DNA of 64,000 nucleotides from Hormiphora californensis (lineage: Eukaryota > Ctenophora > Tentaculata > Cydippida > Pleurobrachiidae), in assembly GCA_020137815.1 (NCBI GenBank), contig CM035362.1, forward strand, positions 4,688,008 to 4,752,007. The letters run 5' to 3'. Positions 12,386-25,291 of the stretch are shown here, piece by piece (positions within the stretch are counted from its first letter, which is position 1; each line of letters begins with the position of its first letter). Both the position numbers and the translations under genes were made by a program. The notes beneath the pieces were generated by a model. The model worked only from the letters and a program-made list of their open reading frames with translations. It did no database searches and was not told where the DNA came from.

Positions 12386-12428
12386 TTTCCATTATATCTA
12401 CTTCTAGTAGAAGTAGATATAATGGAAA
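12386..12428. repeat. 43-bp perfect palindrome
   Basis: 21-base arms starting TTTCCATTATATCTACTTCT surround a single G. The arms are perfect complements. Confidence 0.9.
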
Positions 12429-13435
12429 TATTGTGACCATGGCATTCAATTATCGACATTCCTCTATAATACAGACGACCTCTAATTAACAAACCACTTG
12501 CACTAGGAATAGTGAACTTCAAACATATCTCTCCCCCTCTCTAGCTCTCATTTATCATATTATCTCGACAGAGATAGTTTAGTACATATTGACATGGCTA
12601 TAACTGACAGTTGGGGGTCATTGACCATATATTATGACCCAGGATTATCAGTTATGTCGATAGTGATTACAAATCTGTACTCGATAATCTGCTATGTTTA
12701 TTGATGGAGGAGTAATTCATGCTCACGTAACGACATCACGCGGTTACATTATATACATGCCTATCTGTCTATTATTATCAGCCAGTCTGGCTCTTTTCAC
12801 TGCTCCTATTACCTACTATAATACGTAATAGTTTCCTACTCGATTAGAACTATAGTCTGATGATGACCAATATAACGACTCTGCATTTATCTCCGTCATA
12901 AGACATCCCTCTTTCTCTATCTCTCTATCTCCCTATCCTTCTCTCTCTCTCTCTCTCTCTCTCCTTCTGATTCAACAACGCCCTGTTTACACTACGTAAT
13001 ACACGAACCTAACTATAATCATATGATCATTCTCATAGGCTTACTGGTCAATTTGTCAATTTCTTCTCATCTAAACAATTTGATTCAAATTTGGTTCACG
13101 ATTCTTGTCAGTTGGTTCAGGGAGCAATCTCTATGTCGTACCTAGCCTGCTCCACACCTTATATAGTGATGGCGTAATGCGTCTCAGTCATAAGACAAGG
13201 CATATTTCTTCTAAAATCTGGTATTTTATTTAAATCTCAAAGGGAATTTTTCATAAATTTCCACGTGACCACTTGAAAAGATCGTTTTTCCTCTATGAGA
13301 GCTGGTTGTTGACTAAATTCATGACCCCTCTTTCTCTCTCGGTGCACAATGGGCCCGGCATTAGTTAGGAAAAACGTCACGAGAGATCGTGGAAGAGCGC
13401 TGGTTTGCATTGCCATTAGCCTGGATGCAAATGGA

Positions 13436-13437
13436 GC

Positions 13438-13532
<95 letters not shown>

Positions 13533-13562
13533 GGAGAGAGAGAGAGAGAAAGGGAGAGAGAG
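13436..13562. repeat. (GA)n microsatellite
   Basis: Almost pure GA for about 125 bp. Every frame is open because of the repeat. Confidence 0.97.
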
Positions 13563-14099
13563 GATAGAAAAGGGATAGAAGAGTAGAGGGGTAGATCAAA
13601 GATGAGCAAATTGTTGCTTAAAAATTTTAAGGCAGAAGAATTAGCAGCCTAAAAGAAGAGAGGAGCAAGGACTTTAAATTATTCCGTGCACATTGAGAGC
13701 ATTTGATTAAACATGGCATCTCTGATCACCGTCCGTCCCTTCTTTTGTTTCCTCTTTCATCTCCCTTGTGTGCAGCGGTTCGGTTATAGATCCTTTTCCA
13801 CCGCGATTACATACCTTTTCTCCATCTCCCTATATTATAGTTTCACTGTGATCATCCATAGCTTGAGTCAAGAAACGTTCTACTTATTGAACCTGCAAGC
13901 AGCTGAACTCCGTGCTTCCTCTCTTCTTGGCCTGGGTATCTAGCAGCTTTTCGCATTTGAAAAGTTTTGCGGTTTTTGAAAAGCACGCGGCCGGGAATCA
14001 CGCCCAATTTGCATATTTAAATTAGGGTCCTTGTTGCACCCGGTGATCGTATCACGTGATCCCACGGCACGCAACGGACCTCTATTGTCCCTCTCACAC

Positions 14100-15620
14100 C
14101 CCCCCCCTCCTCCTTCCCCCGTCCCCCCCTCTCCCCCTCCGTCTCTCTCTCTCTCTCTTCTTCCCCTCTTCTTCTCTCTCTCTTCCCCCTCCTTCATCCT
14201 AATTTCCCTCAACAACCCCCGCCTATGTCTGACCCTTAAAAAACCGGGGCCCAAAATTTTTAGAAAGCTCTACTCATTTTGGGCCCCTTTTTTGGGACGT
14301 TTCACCCCCCCAGATCATTTACTTTTCCATAGCTCAGTGAAATTTAGGGGCCGATAGGATCTATTTAAAAAGAGATTTTTTAATTTTATAATTAGTTTTA
14401 GGGGGGATTTTTTTTGGTCCTTATAGTTAGGGGGGTATTCAATTTGTGGTGCATTATCATAGTAGAATTGCTACTTAGTAACTCCCTTTATTTTGCCACC
14501 CCTTTCTCAACAGTAGTTTCTGCGGGGCTTTAAAACGTCCCTCATTTTTGCGGGGGGACAGCGGCGGGGACTGACCCTCCCATTTGTATCGCAGCCAGCT
14601 AAAGTAATTTTTCCTTTTTGTCGGGGGGGGGGGGGGGGGGGGAAAAAGGGGGGGTCGGCTGGCCTCGATTGGGGAGGCGGGACCCTTGTTATTGCAATGA
14701 TACTGCTCATTTCCCCCTTCCCTGCTTTTTTAAGCACAGCACAAAATTGAGTCCCATGATACAGGGTGGCCCATAGAATATGTGAGTCCCCATATATTTA
14801 GTGATCAATTCTTCTAAAAATTCAAAAGAGAGCAGAGAGCGAGAGAGAAGAGAGAGAGAGAGAGAAGAAGAGCTTATCTTATATCTCTCTCTCTCTTCTT
14901 ATCACTATATTGTCCCATCACCACCCCCTGGCCTATTTCATGTATGGCCCATTAAAACCCGGGGCCTAATTCTTAGAAAGCTCTCACTCAGTCGTAGCCC
15001 CATTCTTTCTGGGACGTTGCTTACTAGCATCATTTACTCTGTATTACTATTATCATAGAACTCAGCTGAATTCAGGGGCCGAGTAGGTATCTAATTTAAA
15101 TGAGATTATTTAATTTCATGAATTAGTTGAGTGGGGGTATTTAATTTGGTTCGTTTTATAGTTGAGTGGGGGTATTCAATTTGTGGTGCATCATTATAGT
15201 ATAATTATAGTAGAATTATAGTAGAATTGCTACTTAGTATCTACTCATGTTGTCCACCCCTTTCTCAACAAGTAGTTGCAGCAGGGACGACGGACTTTAA
15301 TAATGTCTCGACTCTCTGTGGGGGGACAGCGGCAGGGGACGACCTTCCTCATTTGCTACTCGCGGCGCACCTAAAGTAATTGTTCCTTTAGGTCGGGGGG
15401 GGGGGGAGTGGGGGGGGGGGGGGAAGACGGGGGGGGGGGGGGAGGCTGGCTGCATGATTGCGAGGTCGGCCGACCCTTAGTTTTAAATGTTACTGCTTTC
15501 ATTTCCTCTTCCTGCTTTTAAGCAGACCCCAATATTGATTCCCATGTACAGGGGGCCCATAAAAAAATATGTGAGTCCCCATTTTTACTCAATTCCCCCC
15601 TCCCCAAACTTGGGTCCTAA
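14100..15620. repeat. Two diverged versions of one roughly 740-bp block
   Basis: Segments about 14100-14790 and 14870-15590 match in order. Shared markers are AAAACCGGGG/AAAACCCGGGG, AGAAAGCTCT, GGGACGTT, TATTCAATTTGTGGTGCAT, AGAATTGCTACTTAGTA, GGGGGGACAGCGGC, a long poly-G, and GTGAGTCCCCAT. Differences are mainly homopolymer lengths. This looks like two noisy versions of the same sequence placed in tandem. Confidence 0.65.
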
Positions 15621-17319
15621 TTCTGCCATATATTTTTTTATGCTGCACCATAAATCATTCCCAGTAGCAATTCCTATATTCTCCGCCCCATCCAAAATAT
15701 GCTGGCGTACTAGGCTCATTCTATCCGGAAAGTATAAGCATATTTGGTTTCACAATGACAATGACGAAATTTGGTCCAATTGACGTTGGTAACGACCTCA
15801 GCTTGCCAAACAAAGAGCTCGTTACCAACCTCAGTTTGCCTTTGTAATTGTATGGCGATCAAAGCACTGATATAGCTGATCGGTTTAGTTAGAGTGTACG
15901 CCTAAATGCATGATTAGACGTATCGTTTTTCCTTTTAAAAACCCCAAATTTAGGGAGAGGGGGTCGTTATATATTCCCGGGCCCTTTTGTTTTTTCGTTT
16001 TTATTGATGTTCCATTGGTGGTTTTTATGAAAGCAGTACGGGATAACATTTGTATGGGTCCCCACAAACAACACGAGGTTTTTCCGATAACAACTCGTAG
16101 ATATGTACCCATGACAACTGCCGTGGTATGGTGCCCTGACAAACTCCCGGCCTGGCGGTGCGAATGCTGACGTCACTCCCGTGAGTTTGTGGAACATTTT
16201 TTTTTGGGGGCGCCACTCACCGGGGGGGGCTGGAGCCGCGACACGTGCTGGCCCCCAGATCCCCCTGACCTTGAGTCACCCTCACAAGTACCCCCCGGAA
16301 GGGGAGATCGAGCCTGGTGATACTTCAAAAAATGATGGCAGATAAAATCGCAAGATCCATAATGTCGGGCGATCTGCAGTGGTGGATCGATTTGGGGCAA
16401 GGATCTCGTACCCCTCTCTATCTCTTTCTATCTCTATCTGTCCCCCCCTCTCTCTCTTCTCTCTTCTCTCTATCTCTCTCCTTTTCTCTCTCTCTCTTTT
16501 CTTTTTTTTTCTCTCCCTCGGCCTTGAAAATATCGAACGGTATCCCGTAGGAGCTTATAGTAAACCTAAAAAGGGTATTGGCTCTATGCCCCCATGTTTT
16601 CCCCAGTACTATTTCCTTCCCCCTTTCCTTTCTCTCCCCTTTTCTCTCTCTCCCCCTCTTCTCTCGCTCTTCTCTCCTCTCTCTCTCTTTTTTCTCGACC
16701 CAATAGCCCTTTTCCCCCCCGTTTTTACACTGCCCCTGTTAGCTATCGTTTTTAGGCACAGATCGCGATCGTTCTATGGTCAGTTCTTGTATCTACCAAG
16801 TTCATCTGTTCCATATATGTCTACTTTGTGCAATCTCTTGCGATATTTCCCGTGACCAGTTTTTATTGCGAAACATTTTAGTTTTTATCATCAATGGACT
16901 CTTTTTTTGTCTGGTACTAGAACGAGTTCGCTATAGTATAGGGCTTTTCTGAAAATCATTTTTCGAAAAGCAACCAGGTGTTCCAGGGAAAAATATCGCA
17001 ACGGCCGGGAAAATGAACGAGAAGGAAAAAAAAAAATGGATAATATTGGGTTTGGGCATACTAACAACCTGGGCATTCTCCCCTTTAAGCCAAATTAAAA
17101 AATTGGGCTAGAAAAAATTGGTTTTTAAAACGATAAAACTCGTTTGTAATCGAGAATTTTCGAGACAGGATTTATAGACTCTATAAAATAGAGCCCTATA
17201 TGTAACAGAGTCTGACTGTGGTCCGAAAACCCACATCTCAACGCGGAGTTTTTTAATTAGCCTTTCATTTTCAAGACGAATTTGACACAACTAAAACCAG
17301 AGAGCTTTTTTTCTTATCG
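15621..17319. other. Non-coding stretch with CT-rich tracts
   Basis: CT-rich tracts lie at about 16400-16520 and 16610-16700, with long C/G homopolymers near 16205-16310. No supported gene. Confidence 0.45.
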
Positions 17320-17450
17320 GGAAGTCTGGGTGATGGGTCCATTCATTTTTCGGTGCGTGAGCCAATCAGAGGCCAGAATTTCGAAATACAGGACGATCTA
17401 ATTGGCGCACGCACCGAAAAATGACCAAAAATAATAAGCCCAGACTTTCC
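17320..17450. mobile_element. 131-bp inverted-repeat element
   Basis: The ends are GGAAGTCTGGG and CCCAGACTTTCC. Inside them, TTTTTCGGTGCGTG pairs with CGCACCGAAAAA. The centre is about 17380. It is MITE-like, with no clear target duplication. Confidence 0.6.
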
Positions 17451-17819
17451 ATATGATGGAAAGATAAATTGCTTTGGATTCGTCTTGACAAGCTTATTCA
17501 AAAAGGCTGGGGATTTGAACACCTAACCACCAGTCAGAAACAAATGATTTATGCTTAAAATTTTTAAAGACCGCCAAACAAATAGATAGTTTGTCCGGCA
17601 TATTCATTAGATAGTTTCGTCAACCCTTCCCTTTTTAATTATTTGTATGATTAAAATATATGATCGTGACCAAACCACAGGTCCTAGTATTTATTTAGAC
17701 TTAGTATTTATGACCTAAATAATTATGTCCTACTTATTTATGACCTAAATAATTATCTTCTTTTTGTTCTGCTTTTGAGAGGAGCTCTGACCACTTTCAA
17801 CCGATTTTATTTTTAGGTC

Positions 17820-20800
17820 AAAAAATTTTTTCCCCATACGAAAATTCGAAGGGGTTTGGGAGGGGGAGGGGTGTGTATACCCCCGTGGGCTATTATAACG
17901 TGTGGAATTGCAGCATCGCTTAAGGCAGTGGTTTTAAAAAAAATTTTTGACGAGAGCTGTACATTAAAAACAAAAATTGGGGGAACATGTTAAGATATAT
18001 ACCCACTAAGTGGGGAAAAGTGCCTTTATGGCGTGATTTGTTCTGCCTCTTTAAGGGCTCTGTGGACTTTAATTCATCTCTCCTATTTTGTGAGGGGGGC
18101 CCAACTAGACGGGTTTTAAAACCCCCCGGGGAAAAGCTTAGCCTAGGGGGGCAAATCAGGGGGCCCGGGGAAAGGGGGAGGGGGGGGGAGGGAGAGGAGG
18201 GGAAAAGCGAGAAAAGAAGGGGGGAGAAAAAAGAAGGAAAGGGGAGGCGAGAGAGGGGGGACAGAGAGAAGGAGGAGAGAGAGGGGGGGAGAGAGAGGAG
18301 AAAGGAGGAGAAGAGAGAAGGGGAGAGGGAGGGCGGGGAGAGAGAGAAGGGAAAACCCGGGGAGGGGAGAGAGGAGAGGGATAGAGGGGAGGGGAGGGAG
18401 GGAGGTAGAGAGAGGGGAGAGAGAGAGAGGGGAGAGAGAGGAGAGAGAGAGGGAGAGGGGAGAGAGAGAGAGGAGAGGGGAGGGGAGAGGGGAGAGGGGG
18501 GGGAGAGAGAAAGAATGGGGAGAGTTTCGTTTTTTAGCTCCTAGGGGCCTAGAAGATTTGAGAATAAAAAGGGCGGTTTTCCCGAGGGCCCCCCCCAACT
18601 TGTTATTAATTAACAATTTAACAAATGAAAAAGGAAAACTAGGGGAATATTTAAAATTAAATGGTACTTTTAGTGCTTATATTTTTTCCCTCTCACTCAA
18701 AACCCCCCCCTCCCTTCGCCTTTTTCTACGTTTTACTTTCCCCTTTCCCTTATTATTATAATAGAAAACCCCTCTTAAATTAATTAAAAACGATCCATGG
18801 AAACTTCAGCTGGAAAGAGATTTATTACTTTTTAGAAATATTGCCCCTCCTACATCCGGTTTTACCGTGATAAAAAACCCCGTGAGGGGAGGGAGAGAGA
18901 AGGGGGGAGAGGGAGCAGAGAGAGAGGGAGGGACGGGGAGGGGAGAGGGGAGAGAGGAGAGGAAAAGAGGGAGGGGGAGAGGGAAGGGGGGGGAGGGGGG
19001 AGAGAGAGGGGGAGAGGCTTCCTGAAAATTTAAACTATTTGATTTTAAAGAACTTTTTTATTTAGGGTTACAAAAACCATGGGAAAATTATTAATTAACT
19101 TTAAAATCGCCCCCCCCCCCCCTAAGTTTTGGGGGGAACCTTTTTAAAAATTTCACTTCTCAGTCTGATCTCATAATCTTTGTTCGACTTATATGAGGGG
19201 ATAAATTTTGATTCAATGTAATAAAATGGGCTTGCTTAGTTTAAATTTAAATCTTTTTTTTTTATGAAATAACTTCACCCGCGAATTTGTTTTGAAACCA
19301 TAAAAATTTTTCAATTTTTATGGGTGCGGAAAATAAAGTCTTCTAGGTTCTAACTGTCGACTGAGTCAGGAGTCCCCTTTTTAACTTGTCCAGCCCCGGG
19401 GCGTGGGCCAACCCAAGGGAAATACGATTATACTCACACTATTTAGGGCTCCAGGATACGACCCCATAATGCTATTATTCTTGCCCCAGTATAAAACCTG
19501 GGGTACCCAGTGCATGTGTGTTACGGTAAGCTATGAGTTCAGTATCCAAGTGCTTGTTGGTTAAATGACATGACAACAAAAAGCAGTTTTGGTTTTATAC
19601 TTGCAGCCCCATTGATGTGTAGCGGTGATGGCAAAAAAGTACCATAGTTGACTATTCCCCTGATATGAGGGGGGGAAAAGGAGGGAAAAGGAAAAGGGGG
19701 GAGAGAAAAAGGGGAGAGAAAGGGGAGAAAAAGGGAAGGGGGAAGGGGGAAATGGGAAGGGAGATAAAAGAGAGTTTTAGAAAGAGGAGAGAAGAGATAG
19801 AGAGAGACAGAGAGAGGAAAAAAAAAAGATTGTAGAGGAGGGGGTTTTTAGAAGTGGTAAAAATAAAATTTTGGCAATTTGGAAAAAAATTTTTTTAAAC
19901 TTTTCCATCCCCCCTTTATTATGCCTTTAAAATTTTTGAAGTGGGGTGCTTGGCCTAGAATATCCAGCTACATCCGCGTTACAAACTGGAACCTTTTGGT
20001 TCAGTTGGTTAACCCCTATTTGCGTGGAAAGGGAGATTTCCCTTTTTGGTCTGGGGTAAAAAAGTCCTTGCCAATTCCTCCCTTCAAAAAAAAAATTTCC
20101 AGCCCCAACCCGTTTTTTTAAAAACGGGTTTTATTTTTTGGTTTTTTTAACCGGGCAGGTTGTTGGGCCCCTTCCCCCCCCAAAATTTCCCAAAAAACAT
20201 AAAAATTAGCCCTTTTTGCCCCGGGTTTAATGCCCACTCAATCCCGGAACCGTCCCCCCAAAAAATATGGGGAAAGGGGGGTGTGGGCACACCCCCCCCC
20301 CCCAAGGGAATGGGGGGGCCCCTTTTAAATCGTGGGGGGAGGGGAGAGAGAGACAGAGAGAAAGGGGAAAGGGGGAAAAAGGGGAAAGAAGAAGAAAAGG
20401 GGGAAATTTGGGGGGGGATGGAGTTTGGGGAGAGGGGGAAAAGAGAGAAAGAAAAGGGGGGGGGAGGGAAAGGGGAAATAGTAAAAAATTTAATCAAACA
20501 GGGTACGTCCCCAATCAAAGAAATGGGTTGAAATAGAAAACAATGGGATTTAATGTGGGGGTTATTATCACTCCCCCGGCCCCACCTTAGCTCCATTTAG
20601 TGGGGTTTTTGTCCCGCCATCCAGATGAGTGTCTATTTTGGGTTTTTTAATTGAATTTTAAATTGTTAGTAAAAGTCCCCAAGTTCTTTTTTCCTCTCTC
20701 TCTCTCTCTTTCTCTCCTTCTTCCTTTTCTATCTTCGAAAATCTCGCTCTTTTTCTCTGATGTGGGGCTTCGAGGGGGGCCCCCTGTCGTGTTTTCCTTA

Positions 20801-23800
20801 CCCATCAAAAAGGAGTCCATTTTTATTGTTATAGGTTTTTTTAGATTTTTCATTTTTCTGGGAAAAACACCTCTCTAAATATTGTAACGAATTATTGTTT
20901 TTTTTTGAAGTAGTAGAATAATGGGTTTAAAATAAACTTTTTTAAAACAGTGTCGCCCTACTTTTCCTTTTTAAACCCCCCAATTATATACTGAAATTTT
21001 GCGCGAGCCCAGTTTGGCTATTTTTAGTATGGGGGGTTTTTCTTTTTTTGGGTTTTATTTTATAGAATTCCAAGGAATTGTTTGGGTTTGTTTTTCCCCA
21101 CCGTTCTTTCTTTTTTTCCCCTTTCCCCCAGCCAAAGATCTTTCTAAATCCCAAAAACTTAATGTTTCCCCTTTTCATGTAAATTGGACTCAAATTAGTA
21201 AGAAACATTAAATGTTGTACTTTCAAGTCAACCTCATTTTGGAGTCCACAATGAGAGGAAATGAGTTTTAAATTTGCATCCTGCATCTAACGCAATTGCA
21301 TTTCAGGCCATTTAATGAATGGCCTGAAATAAATAAATGGCCTAGTTCAATTTATTGTTTGCAATTAATAGTGTCGAATTACCTTCTTTGTCCTTGAGGG
21401 GTCATTTCGGCATTTATCAATGCAAAAGTACGGTGGGTTTTGAACAGCGTCACTTTAGAATTGGTAAATGATAATGTTTCATAGATTGTTTCAATAGGTT
21501 TCAATAGCTTCTTTGATTCGTGCATTGGAGTCAAGGGGGGGGGGTGGTTTGGGGGGAAACCGGGCATGAATATAATATTTAGAAATCCAGTAAATGGGAT
21601 AGAAGGAGCAGCACATCTATTGTATGAACACCGGGTGGAATAATGGGGGAATAATGGCAATATTCATGGGTTAATTTCACTTTCAACAAGTTTTGGACAT
21701 CCGGGAATCTTTTTAATGGACTTCCCGTTGCCATGGTCCTGCATTGTAAATGTTATTGTTGTAAGGGGCGGACTATATTTATTGTGGGGGCAATCCAATA
21801 TTCAGAATGAGGAAATGAGGAATGAAATATATTAATCGGAAGCCGAATTTGAAAAGGTGGCAGTTGCACTTTGATGCAATTCGTCCAAGGAAGTTGAGTT
21901 TGCCTACTGTACTGGCTAAACATGCCAATGTATATTCAATGTGAATCCTAAAGATTGTTATCGCTTCTCTATAATACTTCTCTTTTTCCAAAATTCAGAG
22001 GTTAATTTCTCTTCTTCTCTCCTCCTTCATTCTTTATCTCCTATCTTTTAAGTATTTCCGTATTGGAGCTAAATGTACTCTTTGTGGTATTCTCTACAAT
22101 AGTTTACCCTTTTTTTCCGTGGGACTTCCAGTATTTGTACCAGCTTCCCATTTATAGTTCCGGTACTTTTATACATGTGCATGTAGTTCTGGCCCCGTAG
22201 TTTTGTTACCATATTTGTGCTATTGTCCTTTTCAACGGTTCCCCCCCCCTTTCTGGGGTTAAAATGGGGCCGAGTTTTCTATTCCTTTGGTTTTACCCTT
22301 TGGGACTATCCAGATATTGTCTATTCTTTAAAATTCTGGTTTTTTATTGTCTCTCTTTTTCCCTCGTCGGGGGTGCCTTGGGGGCTAGTCGCCCCAAAAC
22401 CAGGCTTTTTCTTTTCCCCCCTCTCCCCCTTTCTTTTTCTCTCGGAGTCTCCTTTATCCTCGCTTCTCTCTCTCTCTCCTCTCCCCCCTCTTTAATTGGG
22501 CTCTATCTAATGGAAAGAGGTTTTTAGTATTTGGGCGAGGGGGCCTCTAATCCGATGAACGAGGGGTTTTCATGAGGGGCAATAAACCCCGCTTAACGGG
22601 CGCGGTTTTTTGCAGGACGGGGTTTGGGGTTATAAGTAGGTATTAAATAGGGCCCTATCAAATACCAGCTTTCCCCCCTTTATAGGTTTTTAAATAGCAC
22701 CGCGGGGGTTTGTTTTGGTTGGGTAATAGGAATTTTCCGCAATCAAAAAAACCAGTAACAATATTGTTTTTGGGTTTAAATTGTTTTTTGCGGGACCCGT
22801 GCGAAAAGGGAACGGGTTAAAATTTTCCATCAAAAGACCGATAAAAGCATTGGAGTCCCTATGGGTTAGGGCCTTTAAAAATGTTCGGGGCCCAACTAGC
22901 CGGGGGGGCGGAAAATTGGCTCGGAACTTTGGGTGGAATTCCCGAATGCAAAATAGGCCCTCCATTTTTTCCCTTTTGTTTAACTATTTTTAAATTGGAA
23001 TGCCATGAGAATTTTCAAACCCCCTATAGGGAAAATTTTCCTAACGATCGGACTGTTGCAAATTAATTATAATGCTAAGCGCTAAAAATTTTATTCCCTG
23101 CACCAGTTGCACCATTCCCAAACCCATTCTCGCTTCGTGTGAGATCGATCTCAGTGGCGTGCGATCTCGCCTTGTTTTCCCATGTCCCCAACCCCTTTAA
23201 AGTTGCTATAACACTCAGAAAAATTTGAATTTTGGGAAAAAAAAATGCCATTTTTTTTTTTTGGGCCTTGTTTTTTAAAACCCCCCAAACTTTTTTTTCC
23301 CCCCCCTTTTTTCTTTTTGTTTTTCCTTTTTTAAAACTCCTCCTTCGTTTCCCTGTTTTTTCCCCTCTCTCCTTCTTTCCCCTCTCTCCCCCTCGCTTCT
23401 TCCTCTTTTCCCTTTTTTTCCCCCCCCTTTTTCTCCTTTTTAATCTTTTTTTTTCCCCCCCTTTCTCTCCCCTTTTCCCTTTCTCCGCTCGTTCTCCTTC
23501 TCCCTCTCCTTTCCCCCTCTCTCTCCTCTTTCTCCCCCCCCCTTTCCTCCCTCCCCCTCTCTTTTTGTTTTCGGTTTGCTCGTCCTTTTGGGCCCCCATT
23601 AGAAAATCATGCCATATTTCACTTGGTTGACGTTTTATTAAATGATTTTTAAAACGTTAACATTATTTCTTTCATTGTTTAACATATTTAATATACGAAA
23701 GCTACATATACATGCCTTGTCTGGCATGTAACCTAGTGATAATAAAATTTGGAAAGGGGGGGGGAAAGGGGAAAGAAAAAAGAAAAACTAAAAAGAGGGA

Positions 23801-23960
23801 AGGGGAGGAAAAAGGAAGAGGGAAAAATTTTTTTTTTTTATTGTCTTGAAAAAATTTTTTTTGGGGTATATCCCCCCCCTCCGGGTTTTTTTTTTTTCCC
23901 TTGCTTTTTCCCCCTACCCCCCCCTCGGTTGGCTTATAAATTAATAAAAAAACGACCATT
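17820..23960. other. Low-complexity, homopolymer-inflated stretch without genes
   Basis: Purine tracts at 18160-18520, 18880-19010, 19670-19830 and 20330-20480 and pyrimidine tracts at 22430-22490 and 23280-23560 are embedded in sequence rich in runs of 4-10 identical bases. Cleaner patches occur near 19.2-19.65 and 21.2-22.2 kb but contain no recognisable exon. The numerous Arg/Gly/Glu-rich or Ser/Leu/Pro-rich open frames are by-products of base composition. Confidence 0.6.
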
Positions 23961-24260
23961 TTGAAGTTTTATTTTCCCCCCCTTTCTTGACATATGATAC
24001 TTTTTATTTCAGTCAGATTTGCTAAGTGTTTTCTTAAGTTTTACAATCTGGTTCACCAATTTATATGTGAATTGCAAGTTACATAAATTGCTCATTTTTA
24101 TTAATCTCCCAAAGTTAACTAATCCCTTATTAATTTCAATTCTCTTCGCTAAATTTACTAATCACTAATTAATTACAAATTTTTTTTATATTTACTAATC
24201 ACTAACCACTAATTAATTTCCTATAGCAAGTTTCAAGTTTCCAATCCCATCAACACCATC

Positions 24261-24993
24261 ATGCCTATGAAGAGAGTTGTCTGTGTGTTCCTTCTCATCG
24301 CCACAGTTATGCATTTCTCAAACGCCAAAAGGTGAATAGTTATCTATTTAATTGTTTAATCAATTATTCAATTAACCAATATTTTGCAATCAGTTAATTA
24401 TATAACTAATTATTCTCTATCCAAACACATACCTAATATCACGTACCTTTCCAGTGTGTTGACAGCAGAAGATGATATGGTAGTTGAGAGGTCTGCAGAG
24501 GAAATGATCAACACAGCAGAAGACAACATGCACCTGGAAGAAGAGGAATTGATAGGTAATTAAATAATCAGATAATTAGTTAATAATTAAATAATTAGAT
24601 TAAACAGCTGGTGCAGCTGCATGCATGGATGGTCAGCAAAATTAAAATTTTAATTTCAAACCCAGACACACCCACACCAGCAGTCTCTAACCAAAGCCCC
24701 TTAACTAACCCATGTCTATTTTTAACCAGTTAGAAGGGTTAGGACCGCATCCGAGCTGCATCTCGTTTCTGCCAACTAGTGTTTTTATTTTTAACCATTT
24801 TCTCTCTAGGTTCCCATGGTAACCCGACTATTTCTCTCTAGGTTCCCATGGTAACCCTTCTATTTCTCTCTCTAGGTTCCCATGGTAACCCGACTATTTC
24901 TCTCTAGGTTCCCATGGTAACCCTTCTATTTCTCTCCTAGGTTCTGATATCAAGATGAGCCCAAACGAAAACATGTGGGCCGGACGAAAGTAA
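24261..24993 (+). CDS. Small secreted peptide precursor, possible amidated peptide
   Basis: Three exons (24261-24331, 24455-24555, 24941-24993) join in frame to give 74 residues. Residues 1-22 (MPMKRVVCVF..HFSNA) form a typical signal peptide, with basic start, hydrophobic core and small residues before the cut. A Lys-Arg pair follows at 23-24. The middle is acidic (ERSAEE, EEEEL). The C-terminus is NENMWAGRK, where Gly-Arg-Lys just before the stop is the classical signal for dibasic cleavage and C-terminal amidation, predicting a ...MWA-amide. No cysteines occur after the signal, so it is not a disulfide-rich toxin or defensin. The start is the first ATG; Met3 is an alternative. Five tandem acceptor-like units sit at the end of intron 2. 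The hormone or neuropeptide role is inferred, and I recognise no named family. Confidence 0.7.
24797..24940 (+). repeat. Tandem array of 3' splice-site-like units
   Basis: TTTCTCTCTAGGTTCCCATG-type units repeat every 32-34 bp. Candidate AG acceptors end at 24809, 24841, 24875, 24907 and 24940. Only the last opens the GSDIKMS exon. The two upstream units I translated (24809 and 24841) give GSHGNP followed by a nearby stop; the other upstream units share their sequence. Confidence 0.85.
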
Positions 24994-25183
24994 AGACTCC
25001 ACTCCTGTTACTTTTAGTATTAGCCCCCCTCCTTCTGATCATCTCCTCCAGTTGAATACTTACTCAACAAAGTATAACCGATATCAAGAGCTCGATTAGT
25101 TCCCCACACACTCTCTCAGTAAAATGCGACTATCATAATATGAGCAAAAACATGTATCTGATCTCTTTCTCTTTGATCATAGT

Positions 25184-25291
25184 CAGAAACCGACCGAATC
25201 AGGAAATACTGGTCCCTGATTGGCTGATAACCAGTCACGTGACCTAAATAACGAATCTGATTGGTTGTTTACTTGTTTCGGTCGGTTCCTG
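25184..25291. mobile_element. hAT-like MITE, family 1 copy 1 (108 bp)
   Basis: Terminal inverted repeats CAGAAACCGACCGAA / TTCGGTCGGTTCCTG. A perfect 8-bp target duplication, ATCATAGT, lies at 25176-25183 and 25292-25299. An 8-bp duplication and CAG ends are typical of hAT elements. It has no coding capacity. Confidence 0.9.

Noticed and set aside
13237-13609. Ser-Leu and Glu-Arg repeat proteins over GA/CT tracts (also 5.6, 18.0, 37.0 and 47.2 kb)
   Set aside because: Open frames on both strands of a dinucleotide repeat are expected and have no start, splice or domain support.
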